A stretch of DNA of 64,000 bases from Distichodus sexfasciatus (taxonomy: Eukaryota > Chordata > Actinopteri > Characiformes > Distichodontidae). The DNA lies in NCBI GenBank assembly GCA_032718565.1, contig JAVGVS010000008.1, positions 1,188,579 to 1,252,578 of the forward strand, written 5' to 3'. The stretch's first letter is position 1. Each line of letters starts with the position of its first letter. Below the pieces are notes generated by a model. That model was not told the DNA's origin. It ran no database searches and was given only the letters and a program-made list of their open reading frames with translations. Made by a program: the position numbers and the translations under genes. Shown here piece after piece: positions 11,001 to 19,997 of this stretch.

Positions 11001-11903
11001 ATGATTCTGCTTTTCTTTACTTTGTGTGTGAAATGTACTCGAACTCTAACCCGTGTTTCAGGATGTGGGATTAGCACTGAGGAATCTCCTGGCCACAGTG
11101 GATGAGACAATTCCTCAACTCCCAGCTCACACACACCGAGAGGTACTGGCATTTACACACACACACACACACACACCGAGAGGTACTGGCATTTACACAC
11201 ACACACACACACACACCGAGAGGTACTGGCATTTCCACACACACACACACACACACACACACCGAGAGGTACTGGCATTTCCACACACACACACACACAC
11301 ACACTTTATTGGATCTATATAAAAAATGTGTCATAGTACACCTAACCCTCTTATCAACCTCACTTAACAACAGCACATTTTTGGAATTTTAGTTTTAGTT
11401 TCAAATAAAGGTACTTTTTCCTATTATGAGGATTGATTCTCGTAAACAGGAAATGTGTTCACAAAGCTGCAAAAATCTGACCTCGTGTTTTATGACCATA
11501 AAATCAGATCCTTACAAATGCCATAAAATCTAGTCTCTCTCACACCATCTCTCATGCTATTTACTGCGTCTTTCACTCTCAAGCTAATCACTCAGTCACA
11601 GTTCAAGCGAATCACATTAAACGGTCTTCATGCTGTTAGACACCGATTCCGAGGTTATGACAGATTGCTGACCAGTGTGTTTCCCCTCAGGTGGAGATGG
11701 CCCAAAAGCTGTTGAACTCCGACCTGGCCGAGCTGATTAATAAGATGAAGCTGGCGCAGCAGTACGTGATGACCAGCCTCCAGCAGGACTACAAGAAGCA
11801 GATGCTCACCGCTGCACACGCGCTGGCCGTCGACGCCAAGAACCTGCTGGACGTCATCGACCAGGCCAGGCTGAAGATGTTGGGACAGTCGCGGCCACAT
11901 TAG
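1986..11903 (+). CDS. ptk2: Focal adhesion kinase 1, 3' part (seven exons)
   Basis: C-terminal part of the cytoplasmic tyrosine kinase FAK, which relays integrin signals at focal adhesions. Seven exons (1986-2048, 4885-4924, 6618-6721, 8586-8594, 9424-9579, 11062-11142, 11691-11903) join in frame with GT-AG introns. In order they give the linker with RGSIDRE (Ser843 region) and HVYQPVGK (Tyr861 Src site), the proline-rich VPPKKPPRPG (SH3 ligand), an optional PWR insert, DKVYENV (Tyr925, Grb2 SH2 site), and the whole four-helix FAT domain that binds paxillin and talin, ending LKMLGQSRPH. Identity with vertebrate FAK1 in FAT is very high, and PTK2B (PYK2) is excluded by these motifs. FERM, kinase and the first two proline-rich regions lie upstream of position 1. 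Teleosts often keep two copies (ptk2aa and ptk2ab), and which one this is cannot be told. Confidence 0.97.
2430..2710 (+). repeat. Dispersed repeat with 'GTGGGGAC' ends and TTAGGG-like core
   Basis: Unit bounded by ATTGTGGGGACC and AAGGACCTCACAAAGATAG, with an internal GTTAAGGTTAGGGTTAGG stretch and flanking (TG)n. A related copy in opposite orientation lies at 17915-18215 and a diverged one at 10030-10240. The TTAGGG-like core is part of the element and not a telomere. The family is not identified. Confidence 0.7.
3714..3888 (+). repeat. tRNA-derived SINE, family A
   Basis: Starts GGTGGCCTGATGGTAAGATA and runs through CCACTGAGCCCCCTGAACAAGACCC and CTGTCCCTGTAATTAGG to an AAATGTAAAT tail. 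Same family as 13571-13756 (-), 23024-23195 (+), 30559-30746 (+) and 46551-46743 (+). The tRNA-like head carries A- and B-box-like segments. Confidence 0.82.
4406..4424. repeat. (TA)n microsatellite
   Basis: Short run of alternating TA immediately 5' of a SINE in the ptk2 intron. Confidence 0.8.
4425..4640 (+). repeat. tRNA-derived SINE, family B
   Basis: Contains the family hallmarks GGTACCATTGAGG, AAGCACTGCTCCCCGGGC, CTGCCCACTGCTCCTTCACGG and TGTTCACAACACATGAG. Related copies lie at 5640, 21665, 31150, 36280 and 59020 (+) and at 16172, 48757 and 53685 (-). Confidence 0.8.
4885..4924 (+). CDS. ptk2: ptk2 exon: Tyr861 segment
   Basis: 40 nt encoding AGNQHVYQPVGKA plus the first base of the next Asp codon. 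Acceptor TATACAG, donor GTAAAC. The tyrosine in QHVYQP corresponds to human Tyr861, a Src site. Two AGs four bases apart at the acceptor (4883-4884 and 4887-4888) leave a small NAGNNAG-type choice. The first is chosen because it keeps phase. Confidence 0.93.
5640..6405 (+). repeat. SINE family B, split by a hAT insertion
   Basis: The left part (5640-5740) ends in ACCGTCCCCAG. The right part (6298-6405) resumes with GTCC and GCTGCCCACTGCTCCTTC. The 557 bp between them is a separate element, so the SINE is older than the insert. Confidence 0.8.
5741..6297. mobile_element. Non-autonomous hAT-like element inside a SINE
   Basis: Begins TAGGGCTGCACGATTAATTA and ends with CAGCCTTA, a diverged inverted copy of the start. 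The flanks GTCCCCAG and GTCCAAAA look like an eroded 8-bp target duplication. No coding capacity. The interior is AT-rich with ATCG/CGAT-type motifs typical of these fish elements. Confidence 0.7.
6618..6721 (+). CDS. ptk2: ptk2 exon: third proline-rich motif
   Basis: 104 nt. With one base from the previous exon it encodes DHAVPPKKPPRPGAHGHAV then SAACINPAESYNEGVK. PPKKPPRP is the class II SH3 ligand that in mammals recruits GRAF and ASAP1. Acceptor CGCTCAG, donor GTAACA. The exon is GC-rich compared with its introns. Confidence 0.95.
7479..7906. mobile_element. MITE with CACTGC/GCAGTG ends (1)
   Basis: Left end CACTGCCAAAAATCAGTG, right end CATTTTTTGCAGTG. AT-rich interior dominated by TCTTAAAATAAG-like runs. 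Confidence 0.6.
7962..8213. mobile_element. MITE with CACTGC/GCAGTG ends (2)
   Basis: Left end CACTGCAAAAAATAAAATC, right end GGCATTTTTTGCAGTG. Related to the neighbouring MITE at 7479. Confidence 0.65.
8510..8585 (+). promoter_or_regulatory. Long pyrimidine tract and UGC upstream of microexon
   Basis: A CT-rich tract (8512-8562, repeated CTCTCT) is followed by TTTTGCACCTCTAG, which leads into the 9-nt exon. CUCUCU runs are typical PTB sites, and a UGC near the 3' splice site (8575-8577) is the kind of signal used by SRRM4 for neuronal microexons. The motifs are visible. Their use here is inference. Confidence 0.5.
8586..8594 (+). CDS. ptk2: ptk2 9-nt microexon encoding Pro-Trp-Arg
   Basis: CCCTGGAGG between CACCTCTAG and GTAAGA encodes PWR. 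It falls between exons ending GVK and starting IQPQEIS, both phase 0, so inclusion adds exactly three residues. The same three residues at the same place (after Lys903 in human numbering) define the FAK+ variant enriched in mammalian brain. The sequence match, position, phase and both splice sites agree. Inclusion is presumably alternative and neural. Confidence 0.9.
9424..9579 (+). CDS. ptk2: ptk2 exon: Tyr925 site and start of FAT
   Basis: 156 nt, 52 codons, phase 0. It encodes IQPQEISSPPTANLDR, then SNDKVYENVTGLVKAV, then IEMSSKIQPASPEEYVPMVK. The tyrosine of YENV is the Src-phosphorylated Grb2 site at the start of FAT helix 1. The human ISPPPT around Ser910 is ISSPPT here, so the Ser-Pro step is shifted by one residue. 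Acceptor CTTCAG, donor GTGCGG (weak). Confidence 0.96.
10030..10245. repeat. Diverged copy of the 2430-type repeat with GT microsatellites
   Basis: GT runs at 10012-10031 and 10236-10263 flank TACTTAGTGAGAACCAAAATG ... AGGTCCTCACTACTATATAAG, with TAGGGTTAGGTGTAG inside. Resembles 2430-2710. Confidence 0.5.
10384..10820. mobile_element. Non-autonomous hAT-like element
   Basis: Starts TAGGGGTGTGCAAAACAAT and ends AATTGTGCACCTA. The flanks ACGTTTAT and CCATTTAT match at 6 of 8 positions, suggesting an old 8-bp duplication. A right-end fragment of the same family lies at about 60470-60595 (shared ATGAATCGTGA and GAGCCCAAGAATCGGAAT). Confidence 0.72.
11062..11142 (+). CDS. ptk2: ptk2 exon: FAT helix 1-2 segment
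   Basis: 81 nt, 27 codons, encoding DVGLALRNLLATVDETIPQ then LPAHTHRE. Acceptor TGTTTCAG, donor GTACTG. The last codons are themselves a CA repeat (GCT CAC ACA CAC CGA GAG), and this end, including the donor, has been copied three more times in the intron. Confidence 0.95.
11125..11303 (+). repeat. Tandem repeat that copies an exon end and its splice donor
   Basis: Four units carry CACACCGAGAG|GTACTGGCATTT, separated by CA runs. The potential donors begin at 11143, 11183, 11223 and 11269 (spacings 40, 40 and 46), and a fifth CA run follows without the core. The first is the true exon end. Using the second or third donor would shift the frame. The fourth adds 126 nt, which is in frame, open, and again ends in HTHRE. 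Confidence 0.93.
11691..11903 (+). CDS. ptk2: ptk2 terminal coding exon: FAT helices 2-4
   Basis: 70 codons plus TAG. It begins VEMAQKLLNSDLAELINKM and ends LLDVIDQARLKMLGQSRPH. It carries most of the paxillin-LD-binding surface of the FAT bundle. Acceptor TTCCCCTCAG. Nearly identical to mammalian FAK1 over the whole exon, which fixes both orientation and reading frame. Confidence 0.97.
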   Translation: MEMAQKLLNSDLAELINKMKLAQQYVMTSLQQDYKKQMLTAAHALAVDAKNLLDVIDQARLKMLGQSRPH

Positions 11904-12475
11904 AACGCCCCGGGTTTCCGAACCCAACCAAACCACAACGCGCCGCCGCGGCTGCTGATCGCCTCGCTATCTATCCACCAGCACTGACACTTTCGGCACC
12001 GGGACACGTGAGGCGGCCGCGCTCGGACGCAAAGAGCTCGGCAGGTTTTATTCAGAGGAGCGTCTGGATCCGATTCCGGTTCCGCTCTGACGGGATGAGG
12101 CCTTTACGGCACTGATGGAGCAATGAAGATGAGGAACGGACTGACGTTGAGCCGCTGAAAACTGCAAAGCCGAGCTTTTGTATAGGAGAACAGAGGACAT
12201 CTGCACACTGTCTTTCTTTGTCTTTTTGTCACAAGCGAGCCTCTGCTCCACATCAAGACCGAACGAAATGGTGAGCAGCTCGACTGGGGCTCTGCAGCAC
12301 TGACCAGTGGGGCGTCAGCTGTGAGCTCCAGCTGTGAGCTCCTCTGGGTTCTGTCTGGATGTGGAGCAGCTCTTCTTCATGTGCCTCTCCGGGACTCGAA
12401 AAAGGAGAGGGTTGTATATTTTGGCCGCGTGCCGCCTAGGATTAAAATAAAGCTATGACTCGTATAAAAGTTAAA
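11904..12475 (+). other. ptk2: ptk2 3' UTR
   Basis: GC-rich non-coding sequence directly after the stop codon, running to the polyadenylation signal at 12446. No repeat is recognised in it. The end is estimated at 12465-12480, where an A-rich run follows the signal. Confidence 0.7.
12446..12451 (+). terminator. Polyadenylation signal AATAAA
   Basis: Canonical hexamer about 540 bp after the ptk2 stop codon, followed within 25 bases by AAAAAAAA. Longer 3' UTR isoforms cannot be excluded. Confidence 0.75.
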
Positions 12476-12750
12476 AAAAATGAGTGAAGGTCTCTACTTA
12501 TTTCTATCACAGTTCACAGTCTGAATTGAAAATGCTATTCGCAGTTGAGTACTTACAGTACTTACAGGTAGAAATAGTTCCTGAACCTGCTGGACTGTTT
12601 CACCACTGACTCTTACCAAGACACAAAGATTGTCAGAGTTTTCGCCTCAGCATGATGAGCGCAGACAGAACGTAGACAGGTCGGTTTAGATCGCCGTGTG
12701 TTACTGCCACCTGCAGGTTAAACGTAATACACTGCAGGTTGACGTTTCCA

Positions 12751-13565
12751 TTTACAGCATTCAGTAGACGCTCTTATCCAGAGCAACTTCCATTTTCCTA
12801 ATTTGTGACCCTCTACGGCAAAACCAGTCGCATGTCGCAAATTTTCAAAATTGAGTTATGTTTTCAAGAAAGAGCATAAATTCAAAACGATACCTATATC
12901 GAATGAATCGGACGACATGTGACTGAGATATCAACATTCAAAGGAGTCGGGATTTCTCCTGTCACACCAAGTGAGAAACAGAGAAATCTGCCTTTGAAGT
13001 TGACTATCGCCGTAGCACTCACAGAAGCTTGGTGCGGTCGCGGCTACGTTTGTATTTACGGTAGCCTACGCTGCATTCACAGCCACACGGATAGCCTACC
13101 TGCGTTAGGTTAACTGAACTCGGGAGACGAAGATGGATTCCGGAAAAATATCTTCACGCTAGTCAACAAGTGGATTTACCGTAAATATTGAAGTAGAGCG
13201 GTCAAAACACAAACTTTTAACATTCTGCTGGAATTGAATTCCTCACCTCAAGAAAGTCACGTTTTTAGGATGGAAAGGGTAAGTTTTTCAGCCAAATTGA
13301 TTCACAACAGTACAGTATAGACCTTCCACTGTTTCAAAACACTAAAAACAAAAAATCCTAAATTTTACCCCACGCAACATAAACGCTCGTTTTTCTCAGA
13401 AACCTCCGTTGTGACAAGCGACTGGTTTTGCCGTGGAGGGTCACAATTCAGGAACAATGTCCTGGAGCAACTTGGGGTTAATGGTCCTGCTCAGGAACCC
13501 AATGATGGTAGCTGGAGGTAGGATCCAAACCCACGAGCTCTTGGTCCACAGGGGAACCACCACCA
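12751..13565 (-). repeat. SINE family A, split by a MITE
   Basis: The tail part (12751-12803: TTTACAGCATTCAGTAGACG onward) and the head part (13446-13565: TTCAGGAACAATG ... ACCCACGAGCTCTTGGTCC) form one SINE on the minus strand, interrupted by 642 bp. Confidence 0.8.
12804..13445. mobile_element. MITE with ~36-bp terminal inverted repeats
   Basis: The left end TGTGACCCTCTACGGCAAAA, continuing CCAGTCGCATGTCGCAA, matches the right end read in reverse with about four mismatches. ATT (or AATT) flanks both sides, and removing the element restores the SINE. The interior has no transposase. The superfamily is uncertain; the short target duplication argues against hAT. Confidence 0.82.
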
Positions 13566-13570
13566 AACTT

Positions 13571-13756
13571 AACATTTACGTTATTTAGCAGACGCTCTTA
13601 TCCAGAACGACTTACATTTCCTCATTTCAGGGACAGTTCCCCTGAGAGCGACATAAGGGTTAAGGGTCTTGCTCAGGGACCCAATTTTGGTCGGAGGTCG
13701 GATTCGAACCTCTTGGCCTCTCCCAAGGCGAGTGTCCTACCACTAGGCCACCAACA
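13571..13756 (-). repeat. SINE family A
   Basis: Minus-strand copy. Tail at TTTACGTTATTTAGCAGACG, head at GGATTCGAACCTCTTGGCC ... CCACTAGGCCACCAACA. Directly abuts the interrupted copy at 12751-13565. Confidence 0.85.
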
Positions 13757-14071
13757 GCACAACAGGTTAAGACTTGCCTGTGGGCACTATGGGAAGAATA
13801 TGTGTGATATCATAATGTCAGAGGGATATTCATAATATGTTTGAGGTGCTTCATAATATCACTTTGTTTTTATTATTAATGGAAATTAGACAATATACCT
13901 TCAGTAGTTAGATCATTTTTGAGGATCATGTTCTCAATACAATATCAAGTTTAAACACGTCACAATAAAGAGGTAAACTTTGGACAACAGCAGTTATGTT
14001 ATTGAGAAATTCCATGTTTAAAAAAAAGTCATGTTACATCAGAATTTCAGTCTCTTTATGTGAGTTCAGTG

Positions 14072-14145
14072 ATTCATTCATTCATTCACTGTCCAAACGA
14101 CTTCACCCCCACCAGGGTCGCGTTAGTGGAACCGGAGCCTATTAG
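14072..14145 (-). repeat. Fragment of SINE-like family C
   Basis: ATTCATTCATTCATTCACTG followed by CCACCAGGGTCGCG ... ACCGGAGCCTAT is the 3' end of the family seen in full at 41102-41458, on the minus strand and heavily truncated. Confidence 0.65.
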
Positions 14146-15655
14146 AATAGATTTTTGCATTAAAGTCATTAATTCATAAAGATGCCCAAAACACCTGGAA
14201 ATGTTTTAAAAAATAAAAAACGAAATAATTTTTTAAGTGATTTCAGTGAAACTGAAACTGGATTGCATGTTACGGACCACCTGCAGTGCCACCTCAGACC
14301 ACCAGGGGGCTGGTTGAAAACCCCTGGTCTAAAGTAATTTGAACTTACTACGTCTTGAAATCACTTTTCAATGCCCTGTACTACATGCCATTTTTCCTCT
14401 GGATTTCATTCTTCTCTACAGGTTGTTTTAACCTCTTTTATGACCCTTAACAGTCCTTCCATGACTTCTTTCTTTCTTGGCTGGTCTCCACCACCTACAG
14501 CGCCCTGTTCTTGGAAGTCATTCGAAATCTTCATTTGCAGGTCACTGAACGCTCAGAAGATGAGAGAACCTGGAGCTATTGTAATGTCCATCATGGTTAT
14601 TTGTTGTGAATGCTGAGAAATATCTGTACAAACCTCTTAATTACCCTAAAAGTGTTTACTTTTAAAAAATGCTCCCCTGGATTCTTTCAATATAAAAAAA
14701 ACACTTTATAAAATATTAACATGTTCTGGAGAAAAACTAAAGTTTTCCTTCCCCATGTGGCCGGATATCATTGACATACATGGATGGTTTTCTTCAGTTA
14801 TTAGCTATCACAGGCCACTTTCTACCCTTTTTAAAAATCTCTGTCTATCATATAAAGACTTCAATCAGGCCTTAGAGCTCCTCATGGCACAGGATTATTA
14901 AACTTATTAAAGTTGATGACTGGGCTCAACACTGATGCTAAGTTGATGTCACATCTTATTTGACTCAATCTAAGAGCTTATGACACCATTTTAATTTGGA
15001 GTCAGTGGATATTTCTGGTGCCATTTTCAATATATCTGCTATAAACAGGAAGAATGTTTCAGATTGGAATAAGTATTTTTTTTTCTAAAAGTATTAATTA
15101 TGGAAAAGTACAAAGCTGATAGCACTTGGAAAATCTTTAGAATTATGCTTTGTTATGCTTTACTGATCATAATATGAACCTTGATGACTAACTGTACTTT
15201 TAGTGTTTTTTAAGTAATCTACACTCATATCCTAAATTCACCAAGCAATAATAGTCTAATAACTTTGTAAAACTTTCTAACTGATTGTTAAATTCTCTTA
15301 TAAAACAATTTATGGATAAGCAAATGCTCAACATCTAAGATTTTATAACCCCCTAGAACTCGGATCCAGTTCTATGTATGGACAGAGTAAACAGAAGTAT
15401 ACCCTCAATATTTTAGTGGTAGTTGCTTTATCCTTTATAAATATGGCATTTTGACCATATATCGAACAAAATAATGGCTCGTTTATCTTTTATGGTCTCT
15501 ATTTACACAATACACAAAAATAATGATGTCTGGTACTTCTTCATGACCAATAATATATCTATAATGCAGATCACACCAATTCCAAACTACAGGCCACAAA
15601 TAGGGGGTTTCTAGGGAAGTGATTTACGCTGTTATTTGTTTACCATAAAAACAAA
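14146..15655. other. AT-rich segment without recognised genes
   Basis: Unremarkable AT-rich sequence. No convincing exon, RNA gene or repeat boundary seen. The 81-residue open frame at 14371 resembles no known protein. Confidence 0.5.
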
Positions 15656-15659
15656 AAGA

Positions 15660-16115
15660 ACAGAGTGCAGTCACGGTGGAACGGGTGGAGAAGTGATCTG
15701 TGACATGGGTACCAGCAAGAAAGGGAAAGTTTACAAGATGGTGGTGAGACAAGCTATATTATATTATATATTTATTGTATAGAAACGGTGGCACTGACAG
15801 GAGGCAGAGCTGAAGGTGGCAGAGCTAAAGATGTTAAGATTTGTGTTGGCATGAACAGAATGGGCAGGATTAGGAATGACTCATGGGACAGCTCATGTTG
15901 GACAATTTGGGGACAAAGTGAGGGAGGCGAGATTGAGGTGGTTTGGACACATGCCGAAGAGAGTATATTGGGAAAAGGATGTTGAGGATGGAGCTGCCAG
16001 GTGGGAGGAAAAGAGGAAGATATGGACAGGAAGAAGGGGAGACAGATGATCTGCTGTGGCAACCCCAAACAGGAAGAAGAAGAAGAAGAAGAAGAAGAAG
16101 AAGAAGAAGAAGAGA
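15660..16115 (+). mobile_element. RTE-like LINE 3' end, truncated
   Basis: In one + frame it reads RLRWFGHMPKRVYWEKDVED then GAARWEEKRKIW, the C-terminal tail common to RTE-type reverse transcriptase ORFs in fish (RWFGH... ..RMLRM..). It ends in a (GAA)n tail at 16076-16112. The 5' end is missing and the frame is short, so it is a dead copy. Confidence 0.75.
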
Positions 16116-16171
16116 ATCTGTTCAACTAAGTATAAACTTTGGAAATCATGTGTGAGATGAAAGCATCAAAG

Positions 16172-16285
16172 GTGAAAGTGAATGATTACTTGTCACTGTG
16201 AACACACCACAGCACAACACACAGTGCACCACAATCAACATTTGTGAACTCTGCATTGGACCCATCTGTGAAGGACCAGGTGGAA
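16172..16285 (-). repeat. SINE family B fragment
   Basis: GTGAACACACCACAGCACAAC ... TGCATTGGACCCATCTGTGA is the minus-strand 3' half of family B. Confidence 0.7.
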
Positions 16286-16795
16286 GTAGACATGGGCCAA
16301 AGAATGTTGTATCACATTCCTTTACACGTGTTTGTGTTTTTTGAGCCACGTTTTCAGTCAATAAAGTTATTTTCCTGTGGCCTCATGATGTGAAATGTTT
16401 ATTTCCTCTGTGCGCAGCCACGTCGAAAATGTAGAGAATAAACAACACCGGCCTCTTCCACTAGAGGGTGCCATAAAGCTTCTCTCCGTTTGTCCTCTTC
16501 CACACTTTTAAATGTAATAAATGTAAATCATGTCTAATGGTTTAGAAACAAATTCCAAAAATGAATTACGAGTTGCCATTATTGACGGACGAAAAACAAA
16601 ACATATAAATATCAAAATAAAATAATTTAAGTGTCGCAGGCGCGTCTTAATACTTGAAACAGCTCATATTCTTAGACACAAAAAACACAAGTTATACAAA
16701 AATAATTAAGGCACAAACGTGACTGAGTTATTATTTATTTTTAGCCTTGAAATTTTTTCGAGACTTTTACACTGAAGAGTTGTTAGTTGTGCGCC

Positions 16796-16927
16796 ATGGT
16801 GAAGTTCTGCCTTCTCATGGCTCTCTGCCCCGGGTTTTTTTTTTTTTTCCGCCGCCGCGTCGTGTCTGCTGGTGAAATCCAGGTCAACATCGCCAGCAGA
16901 TCATCACAAGCCAACAGTCGCAGATGA
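16796..16927 (+). CDS. Short ORF in candidate 5' exon (possible uORF)
   Basis: 43 codons starting in a strong Kozak context (GCGCCATGG) and stopping 42 nt before the splice donor. The product has a hydrophobic start (MVKFCLLMALCPG, then five Phe and three Arg from a T14 run and CCG repeats) and no known homology. It is more likely an upstream ORF or chance than a protein gene. Confidence 0.2.
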   Translation: MVKFCLLMALCPGFFFFFRRRVVSAGEIQVNIASRSSQANSRR

Positions 16928-17130
16928 GATTGTGGCAAAAGACAACACTGGCCTTTACGCTTTTAAGAGGTGAGTACACATTATTTCTCGGTGACTGACT
17001 TGATTTTTAATCACGTATTAGATCCACATATGCGCGACTTCTTCCTCCAGTGCCGCCGCCGCCGCCGACACGCAGTGATGTGAGTAGCTGCTTTAGATGG
17101 AGCTGAAAAGTTAATGGGACCGTCTTTACT

Positions 17131-17242
17131 TTGGCTGCGCCCGAACCCACACACTAGCATACTAGCTAGTAGGGACACCAGCGGGTTTAAACACGTTATC
17201 GGCATGCTAGTAGTACGCTAGTACGCGGATTGGGACGCAGCC
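17131..17242. mobile_element. Short MITE with GGCTGCG ends
   Basis: Left end GGCTGCGCCCGAACCC, right end GGATTGGGACGCAGCC, which are inverted copies of each other with a few mismatches, around repeated CTAGTA/TACTAG motifs. A related right end (CTTGGGACACAGCC) is seen near 61575. Confidence 0.6.
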
Positions 17243-17914
17243 CTCGTATCTAACCGCTAGTTAGCAGGAAAGCTAAAGGCTATCGATGCTCAGCCGGGAG
17301 TGAGACAGAATCTTACGTTAGTGGCGTTATTCTCTTTTATGAATTTAACGATTGGCGAGTCACACCGGGGATTAATAATAAATAGAATGTTTAATATGAA
17401 TGTTAGAAATGTTCTGCGAGACACGGCTAAGCTAGCGTTAAGTTCCCTCAGTTTCATTCTGGTTAGGGTTTTTGGTTCCTCGCCTGAGGTAAACTGTTCT
17501 GTTTTCGCGTTAAACGCATTTTTCATATTTTGGTAGAGAGATCGAGCGGAACGGTTTAACGCCGCGTGTTTAGCGTTGCTATTAAACTTAATATGTCGCT
17601 GGAATAAAGTGAGAAAACTTAAAATAGCTGGCTAAGTCATTTTACCCTGCCATTTTTCACTTCGCGTTTTTCTCTCTCTACTAACTTGCAGGGGTTATGT
17701 AATTAGCAGACGCCCAAATAATTGGTGTAAATCTGTAGATTTAAAAGTAGATTTTTGCATGTTCAGAACACTCAGAAAAATAGAGGTAATGTGACTTGCA
17801 AACGTTAACAAGCTCGTGTGGTGCATTAAGAGTCTGGCGACTTGAACTTGAACTTGGTCTCAATTTCAACCATTCCTGTCTATTAGGTTAGCAACGCTAA
17901 TGCGGATTAAACAC

Positions 17915-18215
17915 AAACACACACAAACTTGTACAACTATCATTGTGGGGACAATCCATAGGCTCCCATAATGACTAGATGTATGCAATTCTACAGCTGA
18001 TCCTAACCCTAACTCTAACCTTAACCTCAGTAACCAAATGCACATCTTTTGTGTTTTTTGGTTTCTCAAATAAAACATACACATTTTCTATAAAGTCATT
18101 TTCCCTCTTGGGGACCTCTCAAATGTCGCCACAAAGCCATAAAAAATGGATAAAAGTGATTTTTGGGGACAAAAAGGTCCCCACAATGCATGAAAACATG
18201 GTACGTACACACACA
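17915..18215 (-). repeat. Dispersed repeat, 2430-type, opposite orientation
   Basis: CATTGTGGGGACAATCCATAG ... CTAACCCTAACTCTAACC ... AAAGGTCCCCACAATG. Flanked by CA runs at 18207-18234. Confidence 0.72.
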
Positions 18216-18254
18216 CACACAAACACACACACACATCTTCCTACATGATCTAAA

Positions 18255-18392
18255 ATCTACCTCCAGCACTACCATCATTGAGTCCCTGAGCAAGACCCTT
18301 AACCTCAAGTTGTTCTCATGGAAACTGTCCCTGAAATTAGGAAAATGGAAGTCACTCTGTATAAGAGCGTCTGCTAAATGCTGTAAATAGAA
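18255..18392 (+). repeat. SINE family A, head missing
   Basis: CTACCTCCAGCACTACCATC ... GAGCGTCTGCTAAATGCTG. The tRNA-like head is absent. Confidence 0.7.
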
Positions 18393-18399
18393 ATGTAAC

Positions 18400-19990
18400 T
18401 TGAGTGCATGGTCAAATATGTATGTATAAATGTATGTCTGCAGACATCTCAAAACAGCAAAATTCTCTTATCAAAGAATGTAGAGATGCTACTCTGCAAA
18501 AGTCACCTCATTTCTTCATATTTTGCTTCCAAGGAGCTAGACTTTCTTGTGTCTTTAATGCTGTTTTGAGAAATAGTGTTTACACGTATGTGTGTCCAAT
18601 ATGAATCCAGTAAATCACTGCTCCCATTTCTTAACAATGTATACATATGTATATACTGTATATATACACATACCCGTAAAGTGTATGTAATATATCTACA
18701 TTAACATTACTACCGTAACTGAAGACATTAAGTCTAAGCACATAGCCTAAGCGAGTTACTTATTAGTCTTCTGTGCGGATGTTGAGCTTTAGACACAGCA
18801 TCTTGTCCGTCTGCCCGGTCCAGCTGTGTGTCTTCTCGCTCGGTTACATTTCTGTCCACCCCTCAGGGACAAACCAGCCATCCGTTTTGTTGGGTTCCAT
18901 TTCTTGGAACAGCCCTACCGCTCCTCATTACCTGGGAGAAGTTGTGTTTGGGGAGGATGTGGAGCTGCTGGGACTCTCTCAGGACTAGAATGAAAGGTTG
19001 TCATCTGTAATTCAGATTATCATTTAGTGCTACTAGTGCAGAGAACTTAGTGAAAATGTAGCATGTGTTGTGACTTTAAATAAAGTTGCTTTTTGAGCTC
19101 TGTTTGGCAGCGTTGCTGTTCGATGTTCCGCCGCTGGTGCATTTTGTATCTTTTTTTTTTGACTGCAGTACTTTGCTAAAACCCAGTCAGAACTGCAAGT
19201 CAGTGCTTTATGTGTGTGTGTGTCTGTGAGAGAGAGAGAGAGGTGGGGGCCTGCCAGCTCACCCTATCCAAACTTGGACCGAGTGTATTGCCTTGGGCTG
19301 TCGTGACCAGCGTTGGCCGTGGCTGCAGACGCGGCTCGCTGTGCCCTTTCCTGTGCACTGCGGGCGTTGGCCTACTTGTGGTACATAGACACGGCCATGT
19401 CGGCTCTGCCAGACAGAATGCAACAGTGCTCTCCTTTTACAAGCTGCCGCTTTGGCCTGAGGTGCTTGTTCTACACCACCTGCTGCCTGCTTATATCATC
19501 TCTGAAGTTTAAATGCAATCTGAATAGTTCAAATGTTTTAGAGGCCTTTTCTTTTAAACTGCATTTTTTTAAATTCTCCTTGCAAACACAACTGGTGTCA
19601 AACAGTCAAAGTGTGTTTATTTAAGCAAGAAGGTTTTTAATGTCCTTTGGTGGAGGTCGGTCTAACAATGTCTGATGCAAGATTGGTAGTCCTTACTTTT
19701 TTTTTTTTGACAGCGCAGTGGGTTTAAGAGATCAGCAGTCTGCTGGATTTGCGTTAAGGCGTGTTTGCATGATTTTTAAGGATGACCAAAACTTTAGCGA
19801 ACCTGTAGGGTGTATATGATGGCACTGATGAAGCTTGACTCAGCGACAGTGATCAGTTCTCACAGAAGCTTCTTATTTACTGCTACACTTTCCTGGTTCC
19901 TTCTTCTCTTGTTTTCGTACTGGTTTGTTGTTGGTAGCTCTCACTCTAAACAAACTTGAAATGTATAAAGAGAGCAGTTTAGCTGGGTTA
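18400..19990. other. No recognised gene; unique and repeat-poor
   Basis: Mostly single-copy-looking sequence with a GT/GA microsatellite at 19209-19245. One weak exon-like segment on the minus strand (18932-18984) is described under findings. No protein homology recognised. Confidence 0.4.
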
Positions 19991-19997
19991 AACATAT

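Larger units (their letters stand above)
16780..17300 (+). promoter_or_regulatory. CpG-rich promoter-like region with 5' exon
   Basis: CpG-rich (CCGCCGCCGCGTCGTG, GCCGCCGCCGCCGACACGC) in an otherwise CpG-poor setting. A consensus splice donor AAGAG|GTGAGT has its GT at 16970. The stretch ending at 16969 therefore looks like the first exon of a + strand gene beginning about 4.4 kb after ptk2 ends. No TATA box is evident. The downstream gene is not identified in the window. By human gene order (PTK2 then AGO2, same strand) ago2 is possible. Confidence 0.5.
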
